Below are positions 42,097 to 51,382 of a DNA stretch of 64,000 nt, piece by piece. Origin of the DNA: Lachnospiraceae bacterium XBB2008 (GTDB lineage Bacteria > Bacillota > Clostridia > Lachnospirales > Lachnospiraceae); NCBI GenBank assembly GCA_900102235.1, contig FMVL01000004.1, positions 135,745 through 199,744 on the forward strand, read 5' to 3'. The translations under genes were made by a program, and so were the position numbers. A model generated the notes under the pieces. That model was not told the origin of the DNA and did no database searches. It was given only the letters and a program-made list of their open reading frames with translations. Every line of letters starts with the position of its first letter. The stretch's first letter is position 1.

Positions 42097-42687
42097 CTAA
42101 TCACCCATTTCGTCATTAAATAAGAACTGCATCGATTCGGCAATGATCCCTATCATTGCCGAATCGTCTTCTTTGGGGTGTGCATGACGGATAAACGCGA
42201 TCCCCGTAAAGAAGAACTCAAGCTTCAGGACATTTTCTCTGGATGGTTCTATCAGCCCCTCCGCTATGATCTCCTCGGTAAATGCATTACATATATGATA
42301 TGACAGCGTTCTGTTATAGACCAGATTACTGTCATGAAAGAACGGATCGTTTCGCATATTGTCCGGATTCCAGAAATCATGGACAAGCCATGTCGAGAAT
42401 CTCACGGGATCGGAAAACAGGTACTTAAGGATGTCCGCCTGCACCAATACTTCCTTAATATGTGCGCCCAGGGCCTCCTGATACAGATCGAATATATCGC
42501 TGTAGTGCAGGTAAAAAGTGGATTTATTGATCTCAGCTGCTTCGGTCAGTTCCAGAACAGTGATATTTTCAAGATTCTTTTTCTTAAGCAGTTCCATGAG
42601 AGCGTTATATATGGCTCTCTTGGTCTTCCTTACTCTTAAATCGGTTTTTTTCTGCGTATCTCTCGACTTTTTCGCTTTTTCTTCCAT
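42097..42687 (-). CDS. TetR family transcriptional regulator
   Basis: About 196 residues. N-terminal DNA-binding domain: RKTKRAIYNALMELLKKK, then ITVLELTEAAEINKSTFYLHY as the helix-turn-helix. The C-terminal ligand domain resembles the TetR_C_7 or DhaS-like group. ATG at 42685-42687 follows GGGAG at 5 nt. Divergent from the two acyltransferase genes, so it may control them and itself through palindromes in the shared 287-nt gap. Ligand unknown. Confidence 0.92.
   Translation of the reverse strand: MEEKAKKSRDTQKKTDLRVRKTKRAIYNALMELLKKKNLENITVLELTEAAEINKSTFYLHYSDIFDLYQEALGAHIKEVLVQADILKYLFSDPVRFSTWLVHDFWNPDNMRNDPFFHDSNLVYNRTLSYHICNAFTEEIIAEGLIEPSRENVLKLEFFFTGIAFIRHAHPKEDDSAMIGIIAESMQFLFNDEMGD
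42133..42166 (+). terminator. Perfect 15-bp hairpin, possible terminator inside the tetR gene
   Basis: CGATTCGGCAATGAT pairs perfectly with 42152-42166; the loop is CCCT. On the plus strand it is followed by TCTTCTTT. It sits about 45 nt after the DUF975 stop, within the end of the convergent TetR gene, and is the only terminator-like structure between the two. Confidence 0.6.
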
Positions 42688-42705
42688 GTCTGCTCCCATC
42701 AGATG

Positions 42706-42731
42706 TTAGACAATAAACTTTTTATGTCTAA
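42706..42731. promoter_or_regulatory. Inverted repeat near the tetR start, candidate operator
   Basis: TTAGACA and TGTCTAA separated by 12 bases with further pairing inside (TAAA/TTTA). Its position just upstream of tetR in the divergent gap fits an autoregulatory operator. Confidence 0.45.
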
Positions 42732-42738
42732 TAAGCAT

Positions 42739-42753
42739 CCGTATCATATACGG
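42739..42753. promoter_or_regulatory. Second palindrome in the tetR-acyltransferase gap
   Basis: CCGTAT-CAT-ATACGG, a perfect 6-bp inverted repeat around a 3-nt centre, the size of a typical TetR-family half-site pair. The rest of the gap is A/T rich and I see no clear promoter for the acyltransferases. Confidence 0.4.
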
Positions 42754-42974
42754 TATATAACTATTATAAGTCAAACGTCTATCATTCGTAATGCTTTATT
42801 GCGCAAAAAAATTCATTCCATATAATAATCCACCTTTTACTGAAACGGTTTTTTATTCGACAAATATGTTCTTTCTGTGGATTATCCGACCAATATTGAT
42901 ATCCGTCCATTGTGGTCCGTGCGACTCAAAATATAAGATTATATAGATAAAACAGATAACACTTTGAAAATACT

Positions 42975-44069
42975 ATGTCAGATACATCCACCCGTTCACC
43001 CGAAACAAGAAATACATATATCGATGCTGTCCGCGGATGGACCGCTATTCATGTAGTGGCGGTACATACAGCCTGGTTTGGGATCCCGGATATGCCCCCC
43101 TGGTTCAAAAACCTGCTGCTCATCTATGAAGTCCCGCTTTTCTTCTATCTGTCCGGATGGGCTTCGTCATACAGAGAACCCAATGTTATACGTGCCGGCA
43201 AGAGCGTACTCAGGATCTGGGCTCAATGGATCCTTTTTATCCTCGTGATAAATGCAGTTAGCTTTTTGACCCTGAAGCTTCCGGTCTCGTTTCCTCCCGT
43301 AAGAGACCTTCCGACTTTGGTAAAGTGCCTGTTCTTCGATGAGCACGTATATCCCGGATTCTATGTGATCGCCCTCTCAACGTGGTTCATACCGCTGTAT
43401 TTTGCCGCAGTTCTGATCAACAATACCGTTTTGTCTCTGATCGTAAAAACCGATCGGCCGGCCGATTATTCCCAGACTTATCTGATCATCCTGATACTGA
43501 CGGTATTCTGGGCATATTTTCACCATGAATACTTCTCATACTATCCGCCTTTTATAATGTTCTATTGCGCGATATGGATGATAGGATATCTGCGAAAGGA
43601 TAAAGGCGAGTCCCTGAAGGGCCTGATCATCGAGTTGAGCATATGCATTGCAGGTCTGGTCATCTGTTCATATCTTGATTATAAACTGCTGGGGTACCCT
43701 TATTACGACATTCAAAGCGCTAAGACTACACCTTCCGGCAAGTTCCTCTTTGTATCGATGCTGTCGATCCTTATATGCCGGTATCTGAAGCAGTTCGTCA
43801 AGCGTCCCAATAAAATACTGGTACATATCGGGCAAAATGCTCTGTACTATTTCTTCGGACAGGGAGTCGGGACATCAGTCGTATATGAATTCTCCGATTC
43901 TTTACTGGGTCATTCCCGGTTCGTCGGATGGATCATAGGAAGTGTGATCAATATCATCATAACCGCGATCGTAGCCGAGAGTATAAGGATGATCTACAAA
44001 GGCATAAGCTTCGTGATCTCTGATATCACAAAAAAGTTAAAACATACAGAGAGTAATAAGGTGAGCTGA
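42975..44069 (+). CDS. Acyltransferase 3 family membrane protein, copy 1
   Basis: 364 residues, about ten membrane helices. Acyltransferase_3 features: RNTYIDAVRGWTAIHVVAVH with the conserved Arg and His (catalytic His in VAVHTAW), FFYLSGWASSYR, and ALYYFFGQGVG near the end. Such proteins acetylate surface sugars across the membrane. The ribosome binding site is weak. The stop overlaps the start of a close paralogue by one base (TGATG). Divergent from a TetR regulator. Confidence 0.92.
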   Translation: MSDTSTRSPETRNTYIDAVRGWTAIHVVAVHTAWFGIPDMPPWFKNLLLIYEVPLFFYLSGWASSYREPNVIRAGKSVLRIWAQWILFILVINAVSFLTLKLPVSFPPVRDLPTLVKCLFFDEHVYPGFYVIALSTWFIPLYFAAVLINNTVLSLIVKTDRPADYSQTYLIILILTVFWAYFHHEYFSYYPPFIMFYCAIWMIGYLRKDKGESLKGLIIELSICIAGLVICSYLDYKLLGYPYYDIQSAKTTPSGKFLFVSMLSILICRYLKQFVKRPNKILVHIGQNALYYFFGQGVGTSVVYEFSDSLLGHSRFVGWIIGSVINIIITAIVAESIRMIYKGISFVISDITKKLKHTESNKVS

Positions 44070-45148
44070 TGAATGAGACAAAAGAAGGGCTGGTCGGAAA
44101 AAGAAACCCCTATCTGGACGCATGCCGGGGTGTTGCAGCGATATCGGTGATCGCCATACATACGGCGTTTTACGGATATCTATTCGTTCCTGACTGGTTT
44201 AAATCACTGACTCTGCTCATAGATGTGCCCTTTTTCTTCTATCTCTCCGGTTGGGCTTCATCCTATCGCAGGCCCGATGTGATCAAAACCGGCAAAAACA
44301 TATTGAGAATATGGGCTCAATGGATAGTTTTCATCATCCTTATCGAGATCCTCTGTCTGCTAACGGTGAAGCTGCCTTATTCCTATTCGCCGCTGACAGA
44401 TTTTTCGGATCTGTTAAAATCGTTTCTTTTTGCCGATAATATGGCTCCGGGATTTTATGTAGTGGGAGCATCGATATGGTTCATCCCCTATTTCTTTGGG
44501 GTACTGCTCCTCAACAATGCGGTCCTGACCATATTTAACCGAAGCAGCCGGCCGGAAGAGTACGCCAAAGCCTATACGGTATTTCTTTTTCTCTCGATCA
44601 TCTGGGTGGGATTCGGGGATTACTTCTTCGGCCTCGATGTGCCTTTTATCCTGTTCTACGGAGCGCTATGGATGATGGGCTATATCGGCTTCGCCAAAAC
44701 AAAACGGTTTTCATCATTTATTCTCACTATTCTGGCTGCCATCGCCGGACTGATCCTCTCTGCATATGTGGATTATCATTTAAATTCAATGGACTTTTTG
44801 GATATGCAGACATCAAAATGCATTCCTTCACTCAAGTATTTCTTTTTCTCGCTGTTTATCATCATCATTTCGAGATATGTAGAGAATTTCGTAAAAAAGC
44901 CAAGCAGGATACTGTCCCATATAGGAGAGAATGCGCTGTACTATTTCTTCGGCCAGGGTGTCGGGAGTTCTATCCTTTCTCACAACCTGATAAGGCCATT
45001 GAGTTTGATCTGGTTTCCCGTATGGTTAGTTGCATTTCTGGTCAATCTTCTCCTTACGGTAATCGTCGCGGAATCCACGCGTTTTATCTATCGCCGCTTA
45101 AAGCTTTTAGTCCTGAAAATATACGAAAAAACACGCCGCATCGAATGA
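44069..45148 (+). CDS. Acyltransferase 3 family membrane protein, copy 2
   Basis: 359 residues, same design as the gene before it: RNPYLDACRGVAAISVIAIH, FFYLSGWASSYRRPDV, ILSHIGENALYYFFGQGVG. Clearly the product of a tandem duplication, strongly diverged in the loops. The 1-nt overlap suggests translational coupling. Possibly the two act on different positions of one glycan. Confidence 0.92.
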   Translation: MNETKEGLVGKRNPYLDACRGVAAISVIAIHTAFYGYLFVPDWFKSLTLLIDVPFFFYLSGWASSYRRPDVIKTGKNILRIWAQWIVFIILIEILCLLTVKLPYSYSPLTDFSDLLKSFLFADNMAPGFYVVGASIWFIPYFFGVLLLNNAVLTIFNRSSRPEEYAKAYTVFLFLSIIWVGFGDYFFGLDVPFILFYGALWMMGYIGFAKTKRFSSFILTILAAIAGLILSAYVDYHLNSMDFLDMQTSKCIPSLKYFFFSLFIIIISRYVENFVKKPSRILSHIGENALYYFFGQGVGSSILSHNLIRPLSLIWFPVWLVAFLVNLLLTVIVAESTRFIYRRLKLLVLKIYEKTRRIE

Positions 45149-45155
45149 TGCGGCG
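45134..45155. terminator. Bidirectional terminator between acyltransferases and pgcA
   Basis: 9-bp stem CGCCGCATC/GATGCGGCG with a GAAT loop. On the minus strand it is followed by TGTTTTTT, on the plus strand by CGCTCATTTTC. Overlaps the stop of the plus-strand gene. Confidence 0.85.
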
Positions 45156-45188
45156 CGCTCATTTTCTTCCGGATTATTATAAAAACGA

Positions 45189-46916
45189 TCAGATATTTGC
45201 CTTTACGGCTTCCGTAAGGGCTTCCAGTTTCCTGGCTGCGTCATCTGCGCTTGTGCCCTTAACACCCATGTAGAACTTGATCTTGGGCTCTGTACCCGAA
45301 GGTCTCGCACAGCACCAGTTGTTGTCGGGAAGGTCGAAGTAGAGAACGTTGGATGAAGGAAGTCCCGTGGAGGATTTTTCTCCGGTCTCCATATCCGTAA
45401 CCTCACCGGTCTTGTAATCCCTGAACTTCTCTACCTTCAGATTGCCGAATGCCTTGGGCGGGTCATTACGAAGCTTGTCCATGGTAGCCTGGATCTGCTT
45501 GGCTCCGTCGGCGCCCTTCATCGTGATGGTGTACTGGGTCTCCTTGAAGTATCCGTATTTCTCATACAACTGGTTCATCATGTCGCAGAGCGTGTAGCCG
45601 TTCTTTTTGCAGAAGGAAGCAACCTCGCACAGCATCATGACTGCTACGATGGCATCCTTATCTCTGGCGTGCGTTCCGGCCAGGCATCCGTAGGACTCCT
45701 CAAGACCGAATACATAGTTGTTATCCTTATTTCCGGCCTGTTCAAAGAGCTTGATCTGCTCGCCGATGTACTTAAATCCGGTAAGGACCTCGATCAGCTT
45801 AACATCATAGCTTGCGGTGATCGGGAAGGTCATGTTGGTGGTAACTATGGTGGTTACCATTGTGGGATTGGAAGGCATTGTTCCGGTCGCTTTACGTTCG
45901 CGAAGGATGTACTCTGCGATCAGCATGCCGGACATGTTGCCCGTAAATGCCATATATTCGCCGGTCTTGGCATCTTTTGCATAGACACCCAGTCTGTCGG
46001 CATCGGGGTCTGTAGCAAGGACGATGTCCGCATCTTTTTCTTTTGCAAGATTAAGGGCATAGGTAAATGCCTTGGGATCCTCGGGGTTGGGATAATCGAG
46101 CGTGGTAAAGTCGGGATCGGGTCCGGTCTGTTCGGGAACGACATATACGTTCTCAAAGCCGAGTTCCTTAAGGATCCTCTGCGTAGGCTTATTGCCGGCT
46201 CCGCAAAGGGGAGTGTAGACGATCTTTATATCCTTGGCAACGGCTTCGATCACGTCGGGATGGATGATCTGCTTCTTGAGCTCAGCCATGTACTTATCGT
46301 CGATAGCCGAACCGATCACCTCATACAGACCGCCCAGGATCGCCTGATCTTTGGTGATCTTCTTGCAATCGCTGTATTCGGTTATGGCCTGTACCTCGCC
46401 GATGATCCCTGTATCGTGAGGAGGAGTTACCTGAGCGCCGTCTTCCCAATATACTTTATAACCGTTATATTCCGGAGGATTGTGGCTGGCAGTAACGTTG
46501 ATGCCAGCGGTACATCCAAGCTCTCTTACCGCAAAGGAAAGCTCGGGAGTGGGGCGAAGTTCATCAAATACATAAGCCTTGATGCCGTTTGCGGCAAGGC
46601 AGGTGGCGGCGACATCGGCAAATTCGCGGCCCATGCGGCGGCAGTCATAAGCGATGGCAACACCTTTATCCTGGGTTCCGGCTTTGATTATATAGTTTGC
46701 AAGACCCTGGGTAGCCTTATGAACGGTATAGATGTTCATTCGGTTCGTACCAGCACCGATAACGCCTCTTAAGCCTCCGGTACCGAACTCAAGCTCCCTG
46801 TAAAAGCGGTCTTCGATCTCTTTTTCGTCGCCTTCTATCGCCTTCAGTTCCGCTTTGGTATCCTCGTCAAACCACGGATCTTCAAGCCATTTACGATATT
46901 CGTCCTGATAACTCAT
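45189..46916 (-). CDS. pgcA: Phosphoglucomutase/phosphomannomutase
   Basis: Interconverts glucose 6-phosphate and glucose 1-phosphate, feeding dTDP-glucose (rfbA) and UDP-glucose. Active-site Ser in NVTASHNPPEYNGYK at about 140, metal loop DPDADRLGVYA at about 305, sugar loop GLEESYG, phosphate-binding ARPSGTEPKIKFY at the C-terminus. 575 residues, the PgcA-type length. AGGAGG precedes the ATG. Last gene of the leftward glycan cluster, before a terminator. Confidence 0.96.
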   Translation of the reverse strand: MSYQDEYRKWLEDPWFDEDTKAELKAIEGDEKEIEDRFYRELEFGTGGLRGVIGAGTNRMNIYTVHKATQGLANYIIKAGTQDKGVAIAYDCRRMGREFADVAATCLAANGIKAYVFDELRPTPELSFAVRELGCTAGINVTASHNPPEYNGYKVYWEDGAQVTPPHDTGIIGEVQAITEYSDCKKITKDQAILGGLYEVIGSAIDDKYMAELKKQIIHPDVIEAVAKDIKIVYTPLCGAGNKPTQRILKELGFENVYVVPEQTGPDPDFTTLDYPNPEDPKAFTYALNLAKEKDADIVLATDPDADRLGVYAKDAKTGEYMAFTGNMSGMLIAEYILRERKATGTMPSNPTMVTTIVTTNMTFPITASYDVKLIEVLTGFKYIGEQIKLFEQAGNKDNNYVFGLEESYGCLAGTHARDKDAIVAVMMLCEVASFCKKNGYTLCDMMNQLYEKYGYFKETQYTITMKGADGAKQIQATMDKLRNDPPKAFGNLKVEKFRDYKTGEVTDMETGEKSSTGLPSSNVLYFDLPDNNWCCARPSGTEPKIKFYMGVKGTSADDAARKLEALTEAVKANI

Positions 46917-46941
46917 ATGTAACCCTCCTAATCTGCATTAT

Positions 46942-46957
46942 TATGAGATCTCTCATA
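46942..46957. repeat. 16-bp palindrome upstream of pgcA
   Basis: TATGAGA-TC-TCTCATA, a perfect inverted repeat between the two-domain GT2 gene and pgcA. Could be an operator or small hairpin; no further support. Confidence 0.35.
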
Positions 46958-46974
46958 TCGATAAGTATATCACA

Positions 46975-48939
46975 TTATTTCGCGGGAAGAATCGTATAAT
47001 CGCTTCTGTCGAGGCTGAAGTTCGGATTGTAATACGGATCCCCGGCTTCAAGCTCGGCTGCCCAGCGTTCCTTAAACCTAGCTGATTCTTCGTTATACCG
47101 CTCGGCCGATGCTCCGGTCATGTCCGAACCTCTGGATACGGATTCATAATGATAGAGCTCCGCAAAAGGAGTAAAGACATTCAGATACCCTTTTTTCCTG
47201 CACTTCAGGCAGAAATCCACATCGTTAAGCGATACTTTAAACGATTCGTCCAGACCGCCGACTTCATCATAAATACTGCGGGAAACCATGAGGCATGCTC
47301 CCGTGACTGCGGTCACATCCTGTGCATAACACAATCGTCCCATGTACCCTAAGTTCGTCACCGGCATCATATAGTGTGTATGGCCTGCCGTCCTGTGCGC
47401 GCCTAAGCCTATCACGACTCCTGCATGCTGGATCGTCATGTCGGGATAGTAGAGTTTGGCACCCGAGCATGCCACATCATCGCGCTGAGCGTACATGAGC
47501 AGTTCCTCGATCCAGTCGAGCGTGATGACCTCGGTGTCATTGTTAAGGAGCAGGATAAAGTCGCCCGTCGATTCCTTTACGCCTGCGTTACATACTGCAG
47601 AATAATTGAACTCGCCCTCCCATGTGATCACCTTTATATTGGCGTGGGACTTAAGTTCCTCATAATATGCGAAGATCTCGTCCGTCACGGAGTTGTTCTC
47701 CACGATCACGATCTCGTAGTTGTCGTATGTGCTCTTCTCGAGGATCGAGCCGATGCAGCGGCTTAAATCCTCCTTATGGTCCTTATTTGGGATGATGATC
47801 GAGACTTTCGGGTTATCCGTGATCTCATATCTGATACGGAAAATGGTCTCGAATGCACGCGTTGACGTGATCTCGAAGTTTTCATAGCCGCAGCTTCTTA
47901 AGTGATCCGCAACCGCGCCTTTGGCAGCATCTATCGCATAGCTCTTGGCATTGATGTTCTTAGCGACCGAAGCCTTGTGCGAGCGCCAGTAATACATGAG
48001 TTTGGGAACATGGACCACATTCTTTGCCCTGGAAGTAAGTCTGAGGATCATATCATGGTCCTGGCTTCCGTCAAATTCGGTCCTGAACAGTTCCATGCCC
48101 TCCAGAAGATCCCGGGAAAAGGCACTGAAATGGCAGATATAATTGTTGGCCCGCAGGTTATCGGGCGCAAAATCGGGCTTAAAGTGAAGCGTGATCATGT
48201 TATCGACGCTATTGCCCTTAAAAGTCGTCTCGTCACAGTAGATATAATCGGCATCCTTATCACAGATGACCTTCATATATTCATAAAGAACAGAAGGATG
48301 AAGGATGTCATCATGGTCGAAAAGGGCTATAAAGTTGCCGGTCGCCATCCTGTAGCATTCATTCGTATTGCCGGATATGCCTTCGTTGGACTCCAGTTTC
48401 TTATACCTAATGCGTGAATCCTCTGCGGCATATTTTGCACACACGTCTCCGACGTATAAATGCTCGTCATCGGACCCGTCAGCAAGGCACAGTTCCCATC
48501 CGGAGTATGTCTGTGCCTTCACGGAATCTATCATGTCCGTGAGAAACTTCTTAGGGGTGTTATACAGCGGCACCAGTATGGAAAAAGTGATATCCCTGGA
48601 GAATTTGGTGCTCTCTTCCTCGGCCCGCCTCGCTGCATCGGGAAAAGAACCCGTACCGTGACTCTTTCTGGCGGCTTTCTCCTTAAGTTTGGAATCCACT
48701 TTGCGAGCTATGCCGCGGATCGAACCGTACGCACCCAGACGCTGCTTCGTGCGCTGCATAAAGTGGAGGACATCCCTGGCAGGCTTGCTCGCTTTCCATA
48801 GTTTTGAGCCCTTGATGCGCTCAAGATGCGCAGCGGTGGCATTCATCTCATTGGTTGCCTGTCTTATCTTTTCCTCGAGAGCCTCGGTGCGCTCCTTCTC
48901 GGACTTATATTCACTTCTGTAGAATTCAAGATCTTCCAT
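46975..48939 (-). CDS. Two-domain GT2 glycosyltransferase with N-terminal coiled coil
   Basis: 654 residues. Residues 1-60 form a coiled coil ending in IKGSKLWKASKPAR, a motif shared with the next transferase. First GT2 domain: ITFSILVPLYNTPKKF, then NFIALFDHDDILHPSVL at about 210. Second GT2 domain: VSIIIPNKDHKEDLSRCIGS from about 385, with DFILLLNNDTEV and FKVSLNDVDFCLKC. Bifunctional polymer-building transferases have this design. The ribosome binding site is poor. Sugar specificity unknown. Confidence 0.9.
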   Translation of the reverse strand: MEDLEFYRSEYKSEKERTEALEEKIRQATNEMNATAAHLERIKGSKLWKASKPARDVLHFMQRTKQRLGAYGSIRGIARKVDSKLKEKAARKSHGTGSFPDAARRAEEESTKFSRDITFSILVPLYNTPKKFLTDMIDSVKAQTYSGWELCLADGSDDEHLYVGDVCAKYAAEDSRIRYKKLESNEGISGNTNECYRMATGNFIALFDHDDILHPSVLYEYMKVICDKDADYIYCDETTFKGNSVDNMITLHFKPDFAPDNLRANNYICHFSAFSRDLLEGMELFRTEFDGSQDHDMILRLTSRAKNVVHVPKLMYYWRSHKASVAKNINAKSYAIDAAKGAVADHLRSCGYENFEITSTRAFETIFRIRYEITDNPKVSIIIPNKDHKEDLSRCIGSILEKSTYDNYEIVIVENNSVTDEIFAYYEELKSHANIKVITWEGEFNYSAVCNAGVKESTGDFILLLNNDTEVITLDWIEELLMYAQRDDVACSGAKLYYPDMTIQHAGVVIGLGAHRTAGHTHYMMPVTNLGYMGRLCYAQDVTAVTGACLMVSRSIYDEVGGLDESFKVSLNDVDFCLKCRKKGYLNVFTPFAELYHYESVSRGSDMTGASAERYNEESARFKERWAAELEAGDPYYNPNFSLDRSDYTILPAK

Positions 48940-48987
48940 ATTTTATTACCATGCGATCATCGTGCGCCGGTATGGGGGATAACCGCA

Positions 48988-51378
48988 CTATATCGTAAAA
49001 CGTTCCTCTGTAAATATCACTGTTTCGGATGATTCTGAGGTGGTTAAATCGTCATTTAGCGTCATGGGCTCAAGCCCCACTCTGTATGTCCCTGCAGGTA
49101 AATCAGATTTCAACATCCTGGTATCGAACCCACACAACCTGTTATTTTTTTCTCCGGGGAAGGTCGTTTCGAGGTCCGGACGGGGTACAGGGTACGATTT
49201 TACCCTATATATAGTATCAGTCGTTTCGTTTTTGAGTATGATTGACACGATATGTAGGGAATTGTCACATCCGGACTCAAAGGTCCATCCGCGAACCTCA
49301 ATGATTTCGGGCTCTTCCAGTCTTATCTTGGGTTGAATACCCGCAATCTCAACCGATATTTTATGGTTTCCGACAGAGCATTCTGCAAGTTCACTTGCAT
49401 CAATTTGTCTGACACTTTCACATTTGCTATGATTATTGAACCCGTAATCGAAATTACTCAGATAATTCGAGTGATTTCCGATCAGATTTGGATTGTAATA
49501 CGGATCAGAGTTCAAAAATTCAGGATGGATTTTATACAGCCTGCTTTTCTCATTTAAGAGTCTTTCCCATTTCGAATCGTCTCCCTCATCCTGACCTCTG
49601 GTCATGGACTCATGATGATAGAGCAAAGCTCCGTTACATTGAAGATTAACTAATCCGGATTTCGTCAGGCGCATGCAAAATTCCACGTCATTGTATGCAA
49701 CCGGGAACGATTCATCAAAGCCGTGTGATCCGTCAAACTTGGATGTCTGTATGAGAAGGCATGCCGCCGTAACACCGAGCTGATCGAGCTCGAGTGAGTT
49801 CTTACCGTAATAATACTCGCGGTCATCGGGATATATGACCAGTTTATGGGAAGGACCGATCTCCATGGATGTCACTCCCACATGCTGGATCAGATCGGAA
49901 TCGGCATACAGAAGTTTGGCGCCCACTGCACCGACATGGGGAAGAAACGCATATCCGGCCATAAGTCCGAGCCAGTCTTTCTGGACTATCTCGATATCGT
50001 CGTTCATGAACAGTAAAGAATCACCGGAAGCAGCGGATGCAGCCCTGTTGCAGAGCTTCGAGAAGTTGAAATCCTGCGGTTCGTAGATATATTCGTGGCG
50101 ATATTCGCCAAGCACCTCATCAATGAGCTCTGTATATTCGCTTCTGTGGCCGGGATCCGAGCCGTTATCGACTATGATGAACTCCAGATCGTCGTAATCA
50201 GTTCTTTCTATAAAAGAAGAAAGGAGTTTTTTTAGTACATTCGGGTGGTCTTTGGTAAGGATGAGCACGGAAACCTTGTGAGACGCCGGCAGCGCATAGC
50301 GGATATGCCGCTCCCCGGGGAACTGACCGGAGATAAAATCTGCTTTTATCCCGCGCCTTTTAAAGGATCTGCGCTTTACTTCGTCGAATCTGGCAGTAGC
50401 TCCCCATGTGAGCCGTCCTGCCCCTAAATCGTCTTTTAATCCGGATGTGACTTTAGACCAAAGCTCATAACTGTCGTTATTACTATACGAGGACGGTTTG
50501 TATGAATCAGCGGGATTATGACACAGGATCTGAGGAATATGCACTACTGCAGGGTCATCCGCTCTTTTACCGATACGATCGGATGCCTGCAGGAAAAGGT
50601 CGTACACATTGACATAAGGGTCCGAAGATGCATGCCAATCCAGACGGATGGCAACATCTGCCCTGATCAGAGCGATATTTCCGAAATAAAAGAAACTGTC
50701 TAAAGTATCCGGGGACCAGTCGGGTTTAAAGTTCGGCTCGATCCTGTGGATCCCTTCGCTCGTTGAATAGAAATAGTCTTCGTCGGCATAGGCGATCTTA
50801 GCGTCCGGATGCCTGTCGAGATATGTTTCAAGTCTCTCGGCATAGCCTAACGCCAGACGACAGTTTTTACGCGTAAACAATATCCATTTCGCACGGATCG
50901 ACGCATCAAACGGAGGATGCGTCCCGGCGCAGTCTTCTATAAAGACAGTGTGGAAATGCGCTTCCCTGACGCGGGACATGCCCGATTCACTGTGCTTAAG
51001 ATATTTTTGCTCTATCGGGTCCTTACGGATCCACTGGGCATAATAATCCTCATAATCCCACAGGCGCCGTGCATACAGGACATCGGACGGGCTTAACGGT
51101 TCACGGCGGGCAGGCGAAGAGTCGCTTCCGGGCGTCGTAACCCCCTTGGTTGAAGCCGGTTCGGGACTCCCGTTGCCGCGCAGACGGTTGTATATCTTTC
51201 TTGCGGGGCTCAGTGCTTTCCAGAGAGAACTGCCGATGACACGGTTGAGCGCTATGTTCATTTCATCGGTCTTGGCTGTGATCTCTCCCAGCTGCACCGC
51301 AAGCGTATTATTCAGTTTTTTCTGTCTGTGATAGATATCTTCGTAATATCTTTCCCAGGTATAGTCTTCGTATGACAT
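48988..51378 (-). CDS. Large GT2 glycosyltransferase with C-terminal beta domain
   Basis: About 796 residues. N-terminal coiled coil (YEDIYHRQKKLNNTLAVQL, then IGSSLWKALSPARKIYNRLR), a first region around 170-350 that looks like a degenerate GT2, and a clear GT2 from about 375 (VSVLILTKDHPNVLKKLLSS, LLFMNDDIEIV, VAYNDVEFCMRL). The last 120 residues (VEIAGIQPKIRLEEPE onward) form a beta-sandwich-type module. The ATG at 51376-51378 is chosen because it follows the upstream stop and gives an N-terminus like that of the neighbour; a longer frame overlaps the upstream gene. Confidence 0.86.
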   Translation of the reverse strand: MSYEDYTWERYYEDIYHRQKKLNNTLAVQLGEITAKTDEMNIALNRVIGSSLWKALSPARKIYNRLRGNGSPEPASTKGVTTPGSDSSPARREPLSPSDVLYARRLWDYEDYYAQWIRKDPIEQKYLKHSESGMSRVREAHFHTVFIEDCAGTHPPFDASIRAKWILFTRKNCRLALGYAERLETYLDRHPDAKIAYADEDYFYSTSEGIHRIEPNFKPDWSPDTLDSFFYFGNIALIRADVAIRLDWHASSDPYVNVYDLFLQASDRIGKRADDPAVVHIPQILCHNPADSYKPSSYSNNDSYELWSKVTSGLKDDLGAGRLTWGATARFDEVKRRSFKRRGIKADFISGQFPGERHIRYALPASHKVSVLILTKDHPNVLKKLLSSFIERTDYDDLEFIIVDNGSDPGHRSEYTELIDEVLGEYRHEYIYEPQDFNFSKLCNRAASAASGDSLLFMNDDIEIVQKDWLGLMAGYAFLPHVGAVGAKLLYADSDLIQHVGVTSMEIGPSHKLVIYPDDREYYYGKNSLELDQLGVTAACLLIQTSKFDGSHGFDESFPVAYNDVEFCMRLTKSGLVNLQCNGALLYHHESMTRGQDEGDDSKWERLLNEKSRLYKIHPEFLNSDPYYNPNLIGNHSNYLSNFDYGFNNHSKCESVRQIDASELAECSVGNHKISVEIAGIQPKIRLEEPEIIEVRGWTFESGCDNSLHIVSIILKNETTDTIYRVKSYPVPRPDLETTFPGEKNNRLCGFDTRMLKSDLPAGTYRVGLEPMTLNDDLTTSESSETVIFTEERFTI

Positions 51379-51382
51379 GGCA

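Noticed and set aside
45669-46772. 367-codon open frame on the plus strand opposite pgcA
   Set aside because: Antisense shadow of a well-conserved gene; sequence is Gly/Ile/Val-rich without family features.
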